This document shows, piece by piece, positions 45,410 to 57,300 of a DNA stretch of 64,000 bases; the stretch's first letter is position 1, and every line of letters begins with the position of its first letter. The notes beneath the pieces are model-generated. The model did no database searches, was not told the origin of the DNA, and worked only from the letters and a program-made list of their open reading frames with translations. Origin of the DNA: Panulirus ornatus (Eukaryota > Arthropoda > Malacostraca > Decapoda > Palinuridae); contig NC_092242.1 in assembly GCF_036320965.1 (NCBI RefSeq), positions 64,140,020-64,204,019 of the forward strand, given 5' to 3'. The position numbers were made by a program, and so were the translations under genes.

Positions 45410-46424
45410 ACTTGATTGCAGTTTCCCACGTCAGCAAGGCCGCACCAAGAAACAGGTGAAGAAAGACCCATCCACTCATATACACACATACATACATTTT
45501 TTTTTTTTTTTTTTTTTTTTTTGCTTTGTCGCTGTCTCCCGCGTTTGCGAGGTAGCGCAAGGAAACAGACGAAAGAAATGGCCCAACCCACCCCCATACA
45601 CATGTATATACATACGTCCACACACGCAAATATACATACCTACACAGCTTTCCATGGTTTACCCCAGACGCTTCACATGCCTTGATTCAATCCACAGACA
45701 GCACGTCAACCCCGGTATACCACATTGCTCCAATTCACTCTATTCCTTGCCCTCCTTTCACCCTCCTGCATGTTCAGGCCCCGATCACACAAAATCTTTT
45801 TCACTCCATCTTTCCACCTCCAATTTGGTCTCCCTCTTCTCCTCGTTCCCTCCACCTCCGACACATATATCCTCTTGGTCAATCTTTCCTCACTCATTCT
45901 CTCCATGTGACCAAACCATTTCAAAACACCCTCTTCTGCTCTCTCAACCACGCTCTTTTTATTTCCACACATCTCTCTTACCCTTACGTTACTTACTCGA
46001 TCAAACCACCTCACACCACACATTGTCCTCAAACATCTCATTTCCAGCACATCCATCCTCCTGCGCACAACTCTATCCATAGTCCACGCCTTGCAACCAT
46101 ACAACATTGTTGGAACTACTATTCCATCAAACATACCCATTTTTGCTTTCCGAGATAATGTTCTCGACTTCCACACATTCTTCAAGGCTCCCAGAATTTT
46201 CGCCCCCTCCCCCACCCTATGATCCACTTCCGCTTCCATGTTTCCATCCGCTGCCAGATCCACTCCCAGATATCTAAAACACTTCACTTCCTCCAGTTTT
46301 TCTCCATTCAAACTCACCTCCCAATTGACTTGACCCTCAACCCTACTGTACCTAATAACCTTGCTCTTATTCACATTTACTCTTAACTTTCTTCTTTCAC
46401 ACACTTTACCAAACTCAGTCACCA
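45410..46424 (-). mobile_element. Minus-strand LINE 3' copy with full tail box
   Basis: A T run (45498-45521) followed by GCTTTGTCGCTGTCTCCCGC marks the 3' end; the copy runs to about 46424. The complement keeps an open LINE frame to a stop at 45706: VTEFGKVCERRKLRVNVNKS, FRYLGVDLAADG, LYGCKAWTMD, RRRMDVLEMRCLR and GRPNWRWKDGV. Just outside the tail (45418-45480) is an older version of the box plus GAAGAAAGACCCATCCACTC, so this copy may have landed next to an older one. Confidence 0.86.
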
Positions 46425-46429
46425 TGTAC

Positions 46430-47025
46430 ATATTAATACTAGCATACCTTTGTCCATTCCTGGCGCCACCTTGCCTCACAGGGAGCAGCATCGCCGCCAC
46501 CTGCTTCAGTGAGGTAGCGCCAGGAAACAGATGAAAAAAGGTCACATCCACTCACATGGTCTCTAGCTGTCATGTGTAATGCACCAAAACCACAGCTCCT
46601 TATCCACATCCAGGCCCCACAGACCTTCCCATGGTGTACCCCAGATATTTCTTAAGTCCTGGTTCAGTTCATTGACAGCATGGCAATGCCAGTATACCAC
46701 ATCATTCCAATTCACTCTTTTCCATGCATGCCTTTTACCCTTGTGCATGTTCAGGCCCTGATCACTCAAAATCTTTTTCACTCCACCCTTTCACCTCCAG
46801 TTTGGTCTTCTGGTTCCCTCTGACGTTGACACATATATTCTCTATGTCGGCCTTTACTTGCTTATTCTCTCCCTATGTTCAACACATCCTCTTCTGCTCT
46901 CTCAACTAGACTTTTTATGACCACACATCTTTCACCATTTCATTACTTACTCTGTCAAGTCACTTCACATCACATATTGTCCTCAAACATTGCATCTCCA
47001 ACACATCCATCTTCATTATTATTAT
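46430..47025 (-). mobile_element. Older decayed LINE 3' copy
   Basis: Starts with a variant tail box (GTGAGGTAGCGCCAGGAAAC at about 46510), then CTCTAGCTGTCATGTGTAATG, the CCATGGTGTACCCCAG region and a decayed C-terminal coding stretch reading VKKILSDQGLNMHKG on the minus strand. Its sequence is clearly more diverged than that of the neighbouring copy. Confidence 0.75.
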
Positions 47026-47185
47026 GATCCCTAGGACCTATTTTCTTGGGCTCTTACAGCTTTGAGGCTATGCTTTACATGGAAGCAGAGAAAGTTAGGC
47101 TTCTTTAGGGTGTGATGGTTCTCAACAATGCTGCTTCCCTTCTCATCTGCTAGTGAAAATACAGTCTCACTGAAAGTGACCTCTC
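47025..47185. repeat. Interspersed repeat member
   Basis: GGCTCTTACAGCTTTGAGGCTATGC, a GAAGCAGAGAAAG stretch and GTCTCACTGAAAGTGACCTC resemble the repeats at 13972 and 31267. From 47190 to 48550 I see only AT-rich spacer. Confidence 0.4.
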
Positions 47186-48554
47186 ACTCATAGTGCTGTC
47201 AGTTGCAGTAGTTGTTTACCAACACAATGATTTTATTTTGTTTTATTTAAATGAACAAATCAGCTGTGGGGATGCAGAAATGAAAAGAAAAATGTTAGGT
47301 TGTTCGTGAATATTCTTTATTATTTAGGTGAACAGAATGTGCTCAGCAAAAATCCAGGGAGTTGGAATTTTTTTTTTATTTCAGTTTTCAGATGAAGGGT
47401 GAAAATCATTAGATTTCCTGTTAAGGCCTGATAAACCTTCAAAATTATTGTTTTAAGTGTAATGATTTCTCATTACTTATCCGAGGTCAGAAAGTAAAAG
47501 TGAAATGCATGCCATAGTCTGTGCTTTGCTGTATGCAGGATGCTGGGAAGTTTGATGTGCAATTTTCTGATCTCCACATAGCTCACATTCTTATTGATTT
47601 CCTTTTTACATAAAGAAATTACTGTTCAGGCAAGATGATGCAGCATGGTGTACCACAGTTAAGTCGGATGCTTTTAAGACCCTATACATAAATTTGTGTC
47701 CTCGAGTTAGGAAGCTGTGCAACATGTCCCTTAAAAGAGGTAGTCCAAAAATTTTGTCTAGGTTGATTACAGTACATCAAAACTTGTTTTACCTGTAATA
47801 TCCCGTCTTAGGTGTTTCTGGATTTGGGTTGCTCATGGTTACATCATAAGAAAGGTAGTCTTCAGCAAGACAGTATTATATCAATGGATGGAAAGGATTA
47901 CACTCTTTTCAAGGGCCTTTTTGCTCCAGAGTGGAGTGCAGCCTCAAAGTTGCAGGAACTCCATGAAATAGGTTGTTATATAATAACATCCTGTCTCAAG
48001 ATTTTCTTTTCATGTTATGAAAGTTGACTTTGAAATGCATCCAGAGCTTTTACCATTCTTTCATCCCATTTACATAGCACCAGAAAAGCTTTTTAATCCT
48101 ACAGTTAGATAGTTTGAGCTCCAATTCTCATTTGTAAATCATATTTAAAGATATAGGTCCTTTGTAATTTTTATAATGCCTCACTAGAATGAAATAGAAT
48201 ATTGTATAAATGTGACATGTTGTAAATGAGAATGTGAATGTTTGACAAGGGACTGAAATCTTTTAGAACACTTAATTAGTTCTGATTTCACTTCTCATAA
48301 ATTGTAATGACAAACTAATGCTCACAATGTTATTATCCCTACTTTAACTAGGAAAATTTTTCCGTCCATTTGTTTAGGTAAGGAGTGAATGCTATTGGAA
48401 TTCTTTCATATTCCAACAAAATTAATTTGTCAGTCATAATGGCTTTCTTGGTTTTTCTAACAATCTATTTGTAATGGTATAAGTATACTTTCAACTGTTT
48501 TTAAAGTGCATAGTATCTTGTGCTTTCTTTTGTTTAAAGTAGAATACTTTTCTT

Positions 48555-49065
48555 ATTTATTTGCCATTTCCTGCATGGCACGTTAACACCAGGAACAGAT
48601 GAAGAATGACTTCATTTTCTCTATCTAGATGTAATGTATAATGCTATGAAACCAGAGTGCCTTATCCATAGATCTTACTGTGGATTCCTGTCTTGTTCTC
48701 ATACCCAGGTTTTAGCCTATTTACAACACTTCAAACCCAGTTTACTACTTGTACCAATTTGTTCTAAATCATGCTTACCTCAAACTGTCGTGTGTGTTCT
48801 GGCCCAGTCGCTTAAGGATCCTTCACTCCACCCTTCCATCTCCAATTCAGTCTCTCCATTTGCTTTGTCTCCATTTCTGATATGTATATCCTCTTAGCCT
48901 CTTCTCACTCATCCTCTCCCGTATGCCCAGACCATTTCTGCTTACCCATTTTAGCTCTGTCAAACATACTCTTCCTTCCACCACACCTTCTTATTACTTT
49001 ATTTGATAAACTTTCATCATACCACAATGCCCTCAAGCATATAATATCCATGTGCCACTTTCTAC
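48555..49065 (-). mobile_element. Decayed LINE 3' copy
   Basis: Decayed tail box (CATTTCCTGCATGGCACGTT, then CAGGAACAGATGAAG), then the TTATCCATAG stretch and minus-strand coding traces (CTTCACTCCACCCTTCCATC, TCAGTCTC, GATATGTATATCCTCTTAGC). These correspond to the VKKIL, GRPNWRW and KRIYVSE regions. No frame survives. Confidence 0.65.
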
Positions 49066-49989
49066 AAAACAAAAGGAATATTTTGGCAAAAGAATTGGTT
49101 TGAAGAAGTCTAATCTCTTACTTCGCTTTTTCTTTTAATCTTTCACCGTTTCACTTCATGTCAACAGTTTGGTGAAAAAAATTACAAAATTCTTATTACA
49201 ATTATTTACTTCTGTAATTTTCTTACATCTACAGTTCTACATTATCTGATAATTCTATTATCTACAAAATATATCTCAGAATAGGTCATTCCTCTAAATA
49301 TTTAACCCTTTCAGAATAATCCAATGGTAAAAAAGATTCTCCCACACAACAAAACTAGCGAAATTTGAAGTGTATGAAATACCGAGCCATTTAAACCCAT
49401 CATTACATAAATATTTAAATCTCTTTCCAATACTATTGCATTAACATTTTCATGCACTGAGGCCACTTAAAGGAGCATTTACGCAGCAATCCCAGCACCT
49501 GATTCACTCACATATATAACTCAGCTGTGCTTGAAGACTGGTTTTATTGCTTAATATATTTAAAATAACTTCATGATCGCATATGTCCAGCTATGACATA
49601 CAGCTATCATTGCGTGCAAGTCCCACTGTGTAGTACATTGGGGTCTGGGTGAGAGTCAGTACTATATCTTCTCACCACGGTGATCCCTGAGGAGAAGAGC
49701 AGCAAGGGTCTTTCCACATGTTCATGAGAGTTACTGGTGACATGGAATCTATATATTCCTCTTGCAAGTAAGGGACTCCCCTATTCCTTCAAATGCAGGT
49801 GGAAGAATTTAAAATGTATGGCATTTGTAGTTAGTCCCTTAGTGGACTTTCAAGATGAATGTAGTTATTCTAACCGAGATAAAACACATACAGATGTAGA
49901 GTTAGGCATACCCTTTTTCATGCACATAAGCATTCCTTACAGCTACTAATAACCAACAAAAGCCATCAATTCTAGGTTGCTGTACGCTT

Positions 49990-50660
49990 CTGAGAGGCCA
50001 TTTGTATCTTCCAGTTTACTACATATAGTGCTCCACAGGACACAGAGATGGGACCTTTACGTTTCCTCATCCTCATAAATGATACCCCCTGATGCACCTG
50101 TTCAATGAAAGAATGCCAATAACTCTACCATTGATATCAGCACTGAAAACAATGCCCTGCAGAACTTGATTAACATCAACCAAATCAAGACTACAGTTAT
50201 GCATGCTAGTCTTGCTTCTAACTTTGCTCTGTCCCCTTGTGCCTCACCAAATCTCAGCCCACTCTAAACTGTACTGTCCACCAAGATTCTTGATTACTTT
50301 TGCCAATAAGCTCAAAGAAACAAATCAGCACCACACCAAGTCTTTCACCTCTACATCCTTTGTTAACACAACACTAGAACATCTACACAACTTGTATGCT
50401 TCCTAAACTTCACTTTGCCTCCTGCTCTTGGTCTTTCTCCTTACTCACCACACAATAGGCTTCAAGAGTAGCCCCATCCCAACCAGTGTGAATGCAGCCT
50501 GTGTGAATGACAACAATCAGTACATTACATATCCCAACTTTTTATGTAGGCAGAGACCGACTCAATGTCTCTTCCCCCACGCTTTTTATAACCCCACTTA
50601 TGCTATACATATTTTCTTTGGACACTTTCACCTTTGGCTGCAGTCAATACAATAAACCAC
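49990..50660 (+). mobile_element. Remnant of a second non-LTR retrotransposon family
   Basis: On the plus strand near 50030 a frame reads PQDTEMGPLRFLILINDTP, like the G-x-PQG-x-x-x-GPLLF-x-x-x-IND reverse transcriptase motif of other LINEs. Further on, pieces read NALQNLI and KILDYF, as in the region after the YADD motif, and near 50560 FPHAFYNPTYAIHIFFGHFH. The YADD motif itself is not recognisable. Many frame breaks. Confidence 0.5.
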
Positions 50661-50689
50661 TGTTATCATCATTTTTACTACTATTACTT

Positions 50690-50995
50690 TTTTTTCATAC
50701 CTGATCGCCATTTTCCGCATTAGCAAGGTAGAGCCAGGAATAGTTGAAGAAAGGCCACATCCACTCATCCATTCTCTAGCCATCATGTATAGTGCACTGA
50801 AACCACAGTTCCCTAACCACAGCCAGGCCTGACAGACCTCTTCAGGGTTTACCCTGGATGTTTCACATGCCCTGGTTCAATCCACTGACAACATGTCTAC
50901 CCCAGCATATCACATTGTTCTAATTCACTTATCCCATGCACACCTTTTGCCCTCCTGCATATTCAGTCCCCAATCGCTCGAAATCTCTTTCACAC
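50690..50995 (-). mobile_element. Decayed LINE 3'UTR copy
   Basis: Variant tail box (TTCCGCATTAGCAAGGTAGAGCC), AAGAAAGGCCACATCCACTCA, CTCTAGCCATCATGTATAGTG, TTCACATGCCCTGGTTCAAT and a short coding end near 50960. It lies about 200 bp beyond the CLN3 stop codon, on the CLN3 strand, so it may form part of the CLN3 3'UTR. Confidence 0.75.
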
Positions 50996-51201
50996 TTATT
51001 AATTAAAGTTCAAATATTTTACATGTGATTATGAGTATGGAAACTGATGTATAATAATGGATATGTGGATGCATGGCTTGCTTGAAAATGGAGTTGATAA
51101 AAACTTGACACAGGCATTTGAATGATGCCTCATTTCAGAGGTACTGTAATGCCAATGTGCTACTACCCTTGAGATACTGTTGGTAATATGGGTCACCCAG
51201 A

Positions 51202-51336
51202 TTATCCTTGTCGATACAGATGGTGTTGACAAAGAAGGTCATGAACAGGGATGGAGGCAAAGCCAGCTAACATTGCTGGAAGAAACAAAGATGTAGGGAA
51301 GATTCCCAGACAGAACTCGCGCTCCTCGCTGCTAGC
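51202..51336 (-). CDS. CLN3: CLN3 exon 10: last membrane segment and C-terminus
   Basis: Residues 499-542: SSEEREFCLGIFPTSLFLPA, then MLAGFASIPVHDLLCQHHLY and RQG, TAA at 51204-51202. Human CLN3 ends ...HDFLCQLS with the Cys four from the end, a reported prenylation site. Here eight residues follow CQ, so no terminal CaaX box exists. Confidence 0.93.
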   Translation of the reverse strand, partial: ASSEEREFCLGIFPTSLFLPAMLAGFASIPVHDLLCQHHLYRQG

Positions 51337-54300
51337 CTGGAGGTATAAAAATTATTGATTAATCATTCAATTGTAGGTCAATTAATGAACATACAAGCTT
51401 CATTCACCTCTTAAGTCAATTTAATAATCAAATAAGGCTTTGTAAAATCCAACAAGCACCAGAAGGATGGTTGTCTTTGGTTGTCTGTACAACAGCTGTA
51501 TGCATCCCTCCTGTTCTAGAAAATTGATTTTGATGAAAGTGGTACCAACTGATTTCTTAAGCTCTGAAATAATGATAAAGAGTGCTCTTAATCCACAAAT
51601 TCCCTCTAATTCAAAGCCCTGACTGCTTTTAAAATCCTGTGAGTAGGAAGTGCTACATCTAAAATCCCACTCTATAGCAACTCTACAAAGTGTAAGGAAT
51701 CCATTGGTACCATTGTCACCAGTGTCAGCTTTTGTTGAGAAACTAGATTGTAATCACATTTACTCTCTTTGCAAATAACTTAGTAACTTTTAAAGGCAGA
51801 AAATAGTTTTTTTTTAGTTGCATATAGAAATATGACTTGCTGATTTTATGCATGTTGCATATTTCACTTCTGCACTAGCAGTTCAAATGAGAATTGAGTA
51901 CCAAAGTTTCCTTATGCTGCAAAACTTCTTTTCAATCGAAACAATCTATTGTTTACCTTTTTATGCATGGAAAATACTGTGTTCCTAAAGGCAGCACCCT
52001 CGAGGAGTCCCTGCAGCAGTAAGAGACTGAAGATAATGTATTCGGAGGGCAGGTAATGGTAGTGTGCCTCTGTCCCAACCACCACCATAATCATCATCTG
52101 GACAGATCAAAAAGGTACATAATATATGCCCTAGTGTTTGATGCTACATCCTAAATGTCCTACTTTTATTTCCTAAAATACAGATTCTAGTTCATGACCC
52201 ACTACCTACAGAGGGAAGGGAATAGGTTTAGAAACTGAAAGTGAATAACAAACTGGGAGAAAAGGAGACGAGTAGAAATGGGGGAAGACACAAACAGGGA
52301 TGAAGGGGGATAAGAAAATGAGGAACCTAGGAGAGATAGAGAATGCAAGGGGATATAAGGAGGATAGTGGGATAAGGAGAGAGAGAGGAGACAGTAATAT
52401 TCTACACACTTATGGTTTGTCATGATTGCTGATTACCTCCAGCCCTACCTATGCTGAAATCATGGCATACAGACAAAAACATCTAATGCAATAATGTCTA
52501 GAAATATTCATTAGATTTGGTACTTTAAGGAGTACTTTAGGTAATAATAAAACCCAAGTTATATGCTTATAGGTTACAAGTATACTGTAATATATACTGA
52601 CCCATTCAAAAACTGAACAAGTGAATCATAAATCACACAAATGATTGATTTTACTTACAGCTAGTATGCTGTAGATCCATGTGCTAGGCAAGAGGAAAAG
52701 CTTGTGTGCACTGCGAGAGATAAGAGTACCCAAGCAGCGAACAGTGTTACTCCATGAGTATTGCTGGGCGTGTGTCAAATGGGATGTAGGGAAGTACACC
52801 AACTCCAGCTAATTGTTGTTGATGTGTAAGAATGAAAACAGGAGATTTGAGTCATTATAAAAGTATAAGTGGATTTATAAAAGGATGTCTAAATACAGTC
52901 AAAATATTTTTCATAAAAAATGAGTTGTACTTATGCTACAGAAATTATGTACCTGGTGAAGTTTGGGGGTCTCCATCCCTACATATTTTTTTTTTTTTTA
53001 AAGATTCTCCCATAGGCATGCAGTAAGTTTTTTTTGACAGCCAGTCCAAAATTTGTTATGGCAATGGCAGCCAATAAAACTTACCATACTGGGGAAGCTG
53101 TATTCTACCAGATGCCTTGCAAGCACTAACACATAACTGGTGGCCTAAAGTTTCAAATTCATACGAGAAGCATCTAAAATACTTCTGTAGAGTTAGGCTA
53201 AGGTAGCAATATAAAAGATGTCTTTCCCGTAATACAACTGGCAAACCTTTCTTTACTGCAGAGCAACTAGTTAGCATCTGCTTTTATGTGTACAGCAGAG
53301 ATATTATTTCCATGTTAACTTAACCTTCAAATGGCAAATGACATCAATCAATGTCCTCTTAAGAAATCAGTGCCTAACATTGATTAGTTTTAAACTTTTC
53401 CTGCCGGATTAAATATCAAGCTGTGTTATCGTATTGTTAGTAGTCCATAGCAGTCTTTTGCTTTGCCAGATTGACATGGGAAAAACATCTGCTCTACCCA
53501 GTAGCCCTAAAACTACAAGTGGACAGCCATCGACCTGTAAATGCATGTACATAATGACCCCACAGAAAATATGTAGAATGTTGGATGACCAAAGTTAAGA
53601 GGAAGAACACCCAAAATATGAATTAATTTGTAAGGAAAGTGGAAAATGATTATATGTGAAATGAGTGACTTGAGCATTATTGGATAGGATTATGCAAGAC
53701 TTGCATGGAAGGTATTCACACTACTCCATGGCTTGTTTAGGAAAATTTGCAAAAAGTCCTCTTTATTTTCTTTGTGTAATCATGGGGTAATGAAAGACTT
53801 CTGTAACATAAAAAAAAGGCTATCCTCTCAACAAATCATCAACTCACTATTTAACTTTTTTAGTATGAACTGCAGTAGTGTAGTATTTCAAAAAATATAC
53901 GTTAGTCATCAACAATGCGGTGCTGGTGTATGAAGCAGAAGTATAAAAATTGAGAAAAATAAACCCTCATCAGAAGTCATCAGACAAATTGCACACACCC
54001 ATCCACTCCTCACTGAGTAGTGCATCAGGCTATCACAAAGTATACAATTTTCAGTGTACCTCTAATTTTGAACGTTACTCCATCTCTTTATAAAGGAATT
54101 TTTTATTGTTTTTTTGTGCACGCTGTGACTGCACTTTACAGGTTAAAGCACCCAGCTCCCTCTCCCACTTACTTCAGCTTCCATGGTTATAACCACTGCC
54201 ACATCCATACCCAGACACATGTAATTTCCTGCTGGTCTTACCTTTTCAAACTTACAGTATCTAATCTTATGTACTAAATATGCAGTCTACCAGTCCTCAG

Positions 54301-57300
54301 ACACCTCAACTTGGCCCATGGACATGGTGGGAAACCTGACAAGCCAATCTGTAAAACTGTCAATCCTTTTAACAAATGTGACTGCCTGTTTCATCCATTC
54401 TTGCCACTTCATCTTAAGCAAAGCTTTCACTACTTCCTCTCTTTTGACCGTATCACTTGTTTAGAATCTCTTGCAATGCATGCCACCTCATCCCAAACGT
54501 ACCACATCTGCTACCCTTTTCTAGCAAATTCAAGTCCCTCAAAATATACCATCTCCTTTTCAGCATTTCTCTGCCTGCTTCCAAATCTCCATCTGCTTCA
54601 GACTCAATGCACTGCCATTTATTACAAAACATAATTTACAATATTTACTGTACATCACAAAGTCAATTTACTTGAAGGTGTAAGAATGCAAGAAAACTAA
54701 AGGACCATCTCCTGCATCTTATAAAGAAGCCCATAATGTCAAGTGGAAAACTTTTCCTGGTACTATCACTGTCTAAAACAGAAACAAAAGAAAGACCCAA
54801 GCAAGAATTTCTCTTGGAAGTTCATGCCCATTTGTGTGGATGTAACTTGAATGAGAAGGAAGATATAATTAGTTTGATGAGAAAACCCTGGATGTTCTAG
54901 CTCTTAGCTCTTAGGGAAATGGATGGAATGGTTCGAGATGTTTAGGAATGTTACAAAATCTTCAGCTTCCATATTTGATTATGATCTGTAAAGGCCAAAA
55001 GTCAACGAACTCCATTTACATAAAACCACACCTTAAATCAAAAGGATGGATAAACAAGTTCTAAATTAATATATACCAACATTTTCTCTATCTTTTTCCA
55101 CCCACAACATGCAGTAGTAATTCATTAATGCCAAGACTATAAAATTTGACCACTTACCAATCCCTGATTAGTGAAGTACATGACTAAGTAAAAGACTGCC
55201 AGTGGTAACAGATATTTCTGTGCCCTCTGAAAGGAGAAAAATACATTACTGAGACGCTTGATATCAATAGTCACAGTGCACACTTATATCATTAGAGTAA
55301 CAGTTTCAAATTATGTTTTCTTCATTTGATTTGGGAAAAAAAACTCGATAACTTACCAAGAACAAAAAAAATTTTTCTTTTACAACAACAGCCAACTTCT
55401 GCTTCTCATTTTCTATTTCCTCATCACAAGGTATCCCTGTTGGCTGTTGCCTTTCCAAGTTTTCATCTGCATGATGCTTCTTGTGCCGACTCAATACACA
55501 CGAGAAGCTGAAGAAAAAAGTACCTGGATTACTTGAAGACTTCCACCCTCCATCCCTTACATTTTTCTTGGTTATGTTTGGTTAGTTTAGGTATGGTACA
55601 AATATAAACTAAGCCAACACAGGAAAAATTGCGAGTGTGGTGGTGGTGGTAGGGGGTAGTTCAGTTCATACGGGTACCTTACCAATTCAAGTTATATGCA
55701 AATTTGTCGAGGACGACTCGTGAATTTTGGGTACTCTTACATTAAAATGATCTACATACTTTTCTTTCTATCTTGAGCTTTAGTTCTGTTCGCATCTTTG
55801 ACCATCACGTGTTGAACAATAAATAAATGACTGACATTAATATAACTCTGAAGCAAACCTCTCCTTGCTTCTTCCTGAAAAAAAGCATTAATCTTCTATT
55901 TCATCAACATTGCAAAAGTAAACCCTATACCTTCATGTATCATTTTCCCAAGACGTTTGGGTCAGTCCATGAACACTAATTCTCATTTGCTTTTCCCAAT
56001 TATATGCATAAATGTCTAGAAGAATAAACAAAATGGCTTATATCATTGTAGCGACATGTCTGTGTTTGCTATCATGTACAGGATAAGGATATAATTGCGA
56101 GAGATGGTACAATTGTCAAAGTCCTCATGAGAGAGCTGGGTACCTCCTACCTAACGAGTTATTTGTCACAACTAACTAGAAGGGGATTAGTCAATCCATC
56201 TGTATTGGCGAGGGTTTGGTCTGTCCTGCCCACTGGAGAGGGATGGGCCTCACTTGCCAGTGTAGTTCTGATCTACTTGATAGGAGAGATTGCTGGGTTT
56301 GACATACCTGACAGCGATGAGAGCGGGGACAACAAGGAAGACAAGGAGGACGTGTTGAGGGTACATGCCAGCTGTAGTCATGCTGGAATACAAGAGTGGA
56401 CCCACGAACGTGGCTACGCCCGTCCCAGACGACCACAGCGACAAGACGTGCCTGTAGAGAAACTTCACCAGTTCATATCTGTCACTATGCAGACCAACTC
56501 ACATAGGTGCAAAATATTTATTCACATTTGAATACGTAACTCCTCCCATCACACATTTACTCCAGCAGGCCATCAACCAAAAATCACTTCACAACTCTTA
56601 TAACTAATACAAACGCGTCACAATTCACCAACATTAACACGATCACCATACTATGTTATATGAAACTTGATCAACATTAAACAATTAATTTCACTGGGAC
56701 AGCAAACAGTTTCTCGCCCTCTATCCAATAATAAAAGTATCGAAATCACTGACAATCTGTGATTACATGAGGGGTTCATGCATGCGTCCTGTACACTTAT
56801 CAGGTAAAATGAACTTAACTCCAGGCTAACCATTTCATATTTGATAACGCATACGTCCTTCCAAGTAGTAGTCATTTCAGTTTGTGGCTGTGATCCTAAA
56901 CTACTGATTTTGTTGTTTGTCACACCTTAGCCCATGATACTGTCACACGCCCGGCATTCACTATAATCGCTACCACTATATCAATAGCGATCAGTTTCCC
57001 TATGACTTGCCACTCTTGCTATGGTAAAGAATTTTTCAAATGTACAGACAATACAAGAGATCTTCAGTAGTCTTCTTAGCGACTTCTCAAAACCTACTAG
57101 AAAGTTTCGTCCCTACTTGAATTTTTATTCTTGCCGCTGCAGAGGCAAGTTCACTGTGAATCCCATGCTCATCCTGTCAGAGGTAGCGCAAAAGAATATC
57201 ACAAAGGTCGCAAAAAGTCTTTGCGAGACCCCAGTGGGCAAATAACTGTAACAATTGTGAAACTCCAGTGGGTAGGTAACTAACATAGTTTCTTCACTGC

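Noticed and set aside
53056..53277. Minus-strand open frame (73 codons) in the CLN3 intron with a good GTAAGT at its end.
   Set aside because: Adding it would break the phase 0 join between CLN3 exons 7 and 8, which already align with the human protein without a gap.
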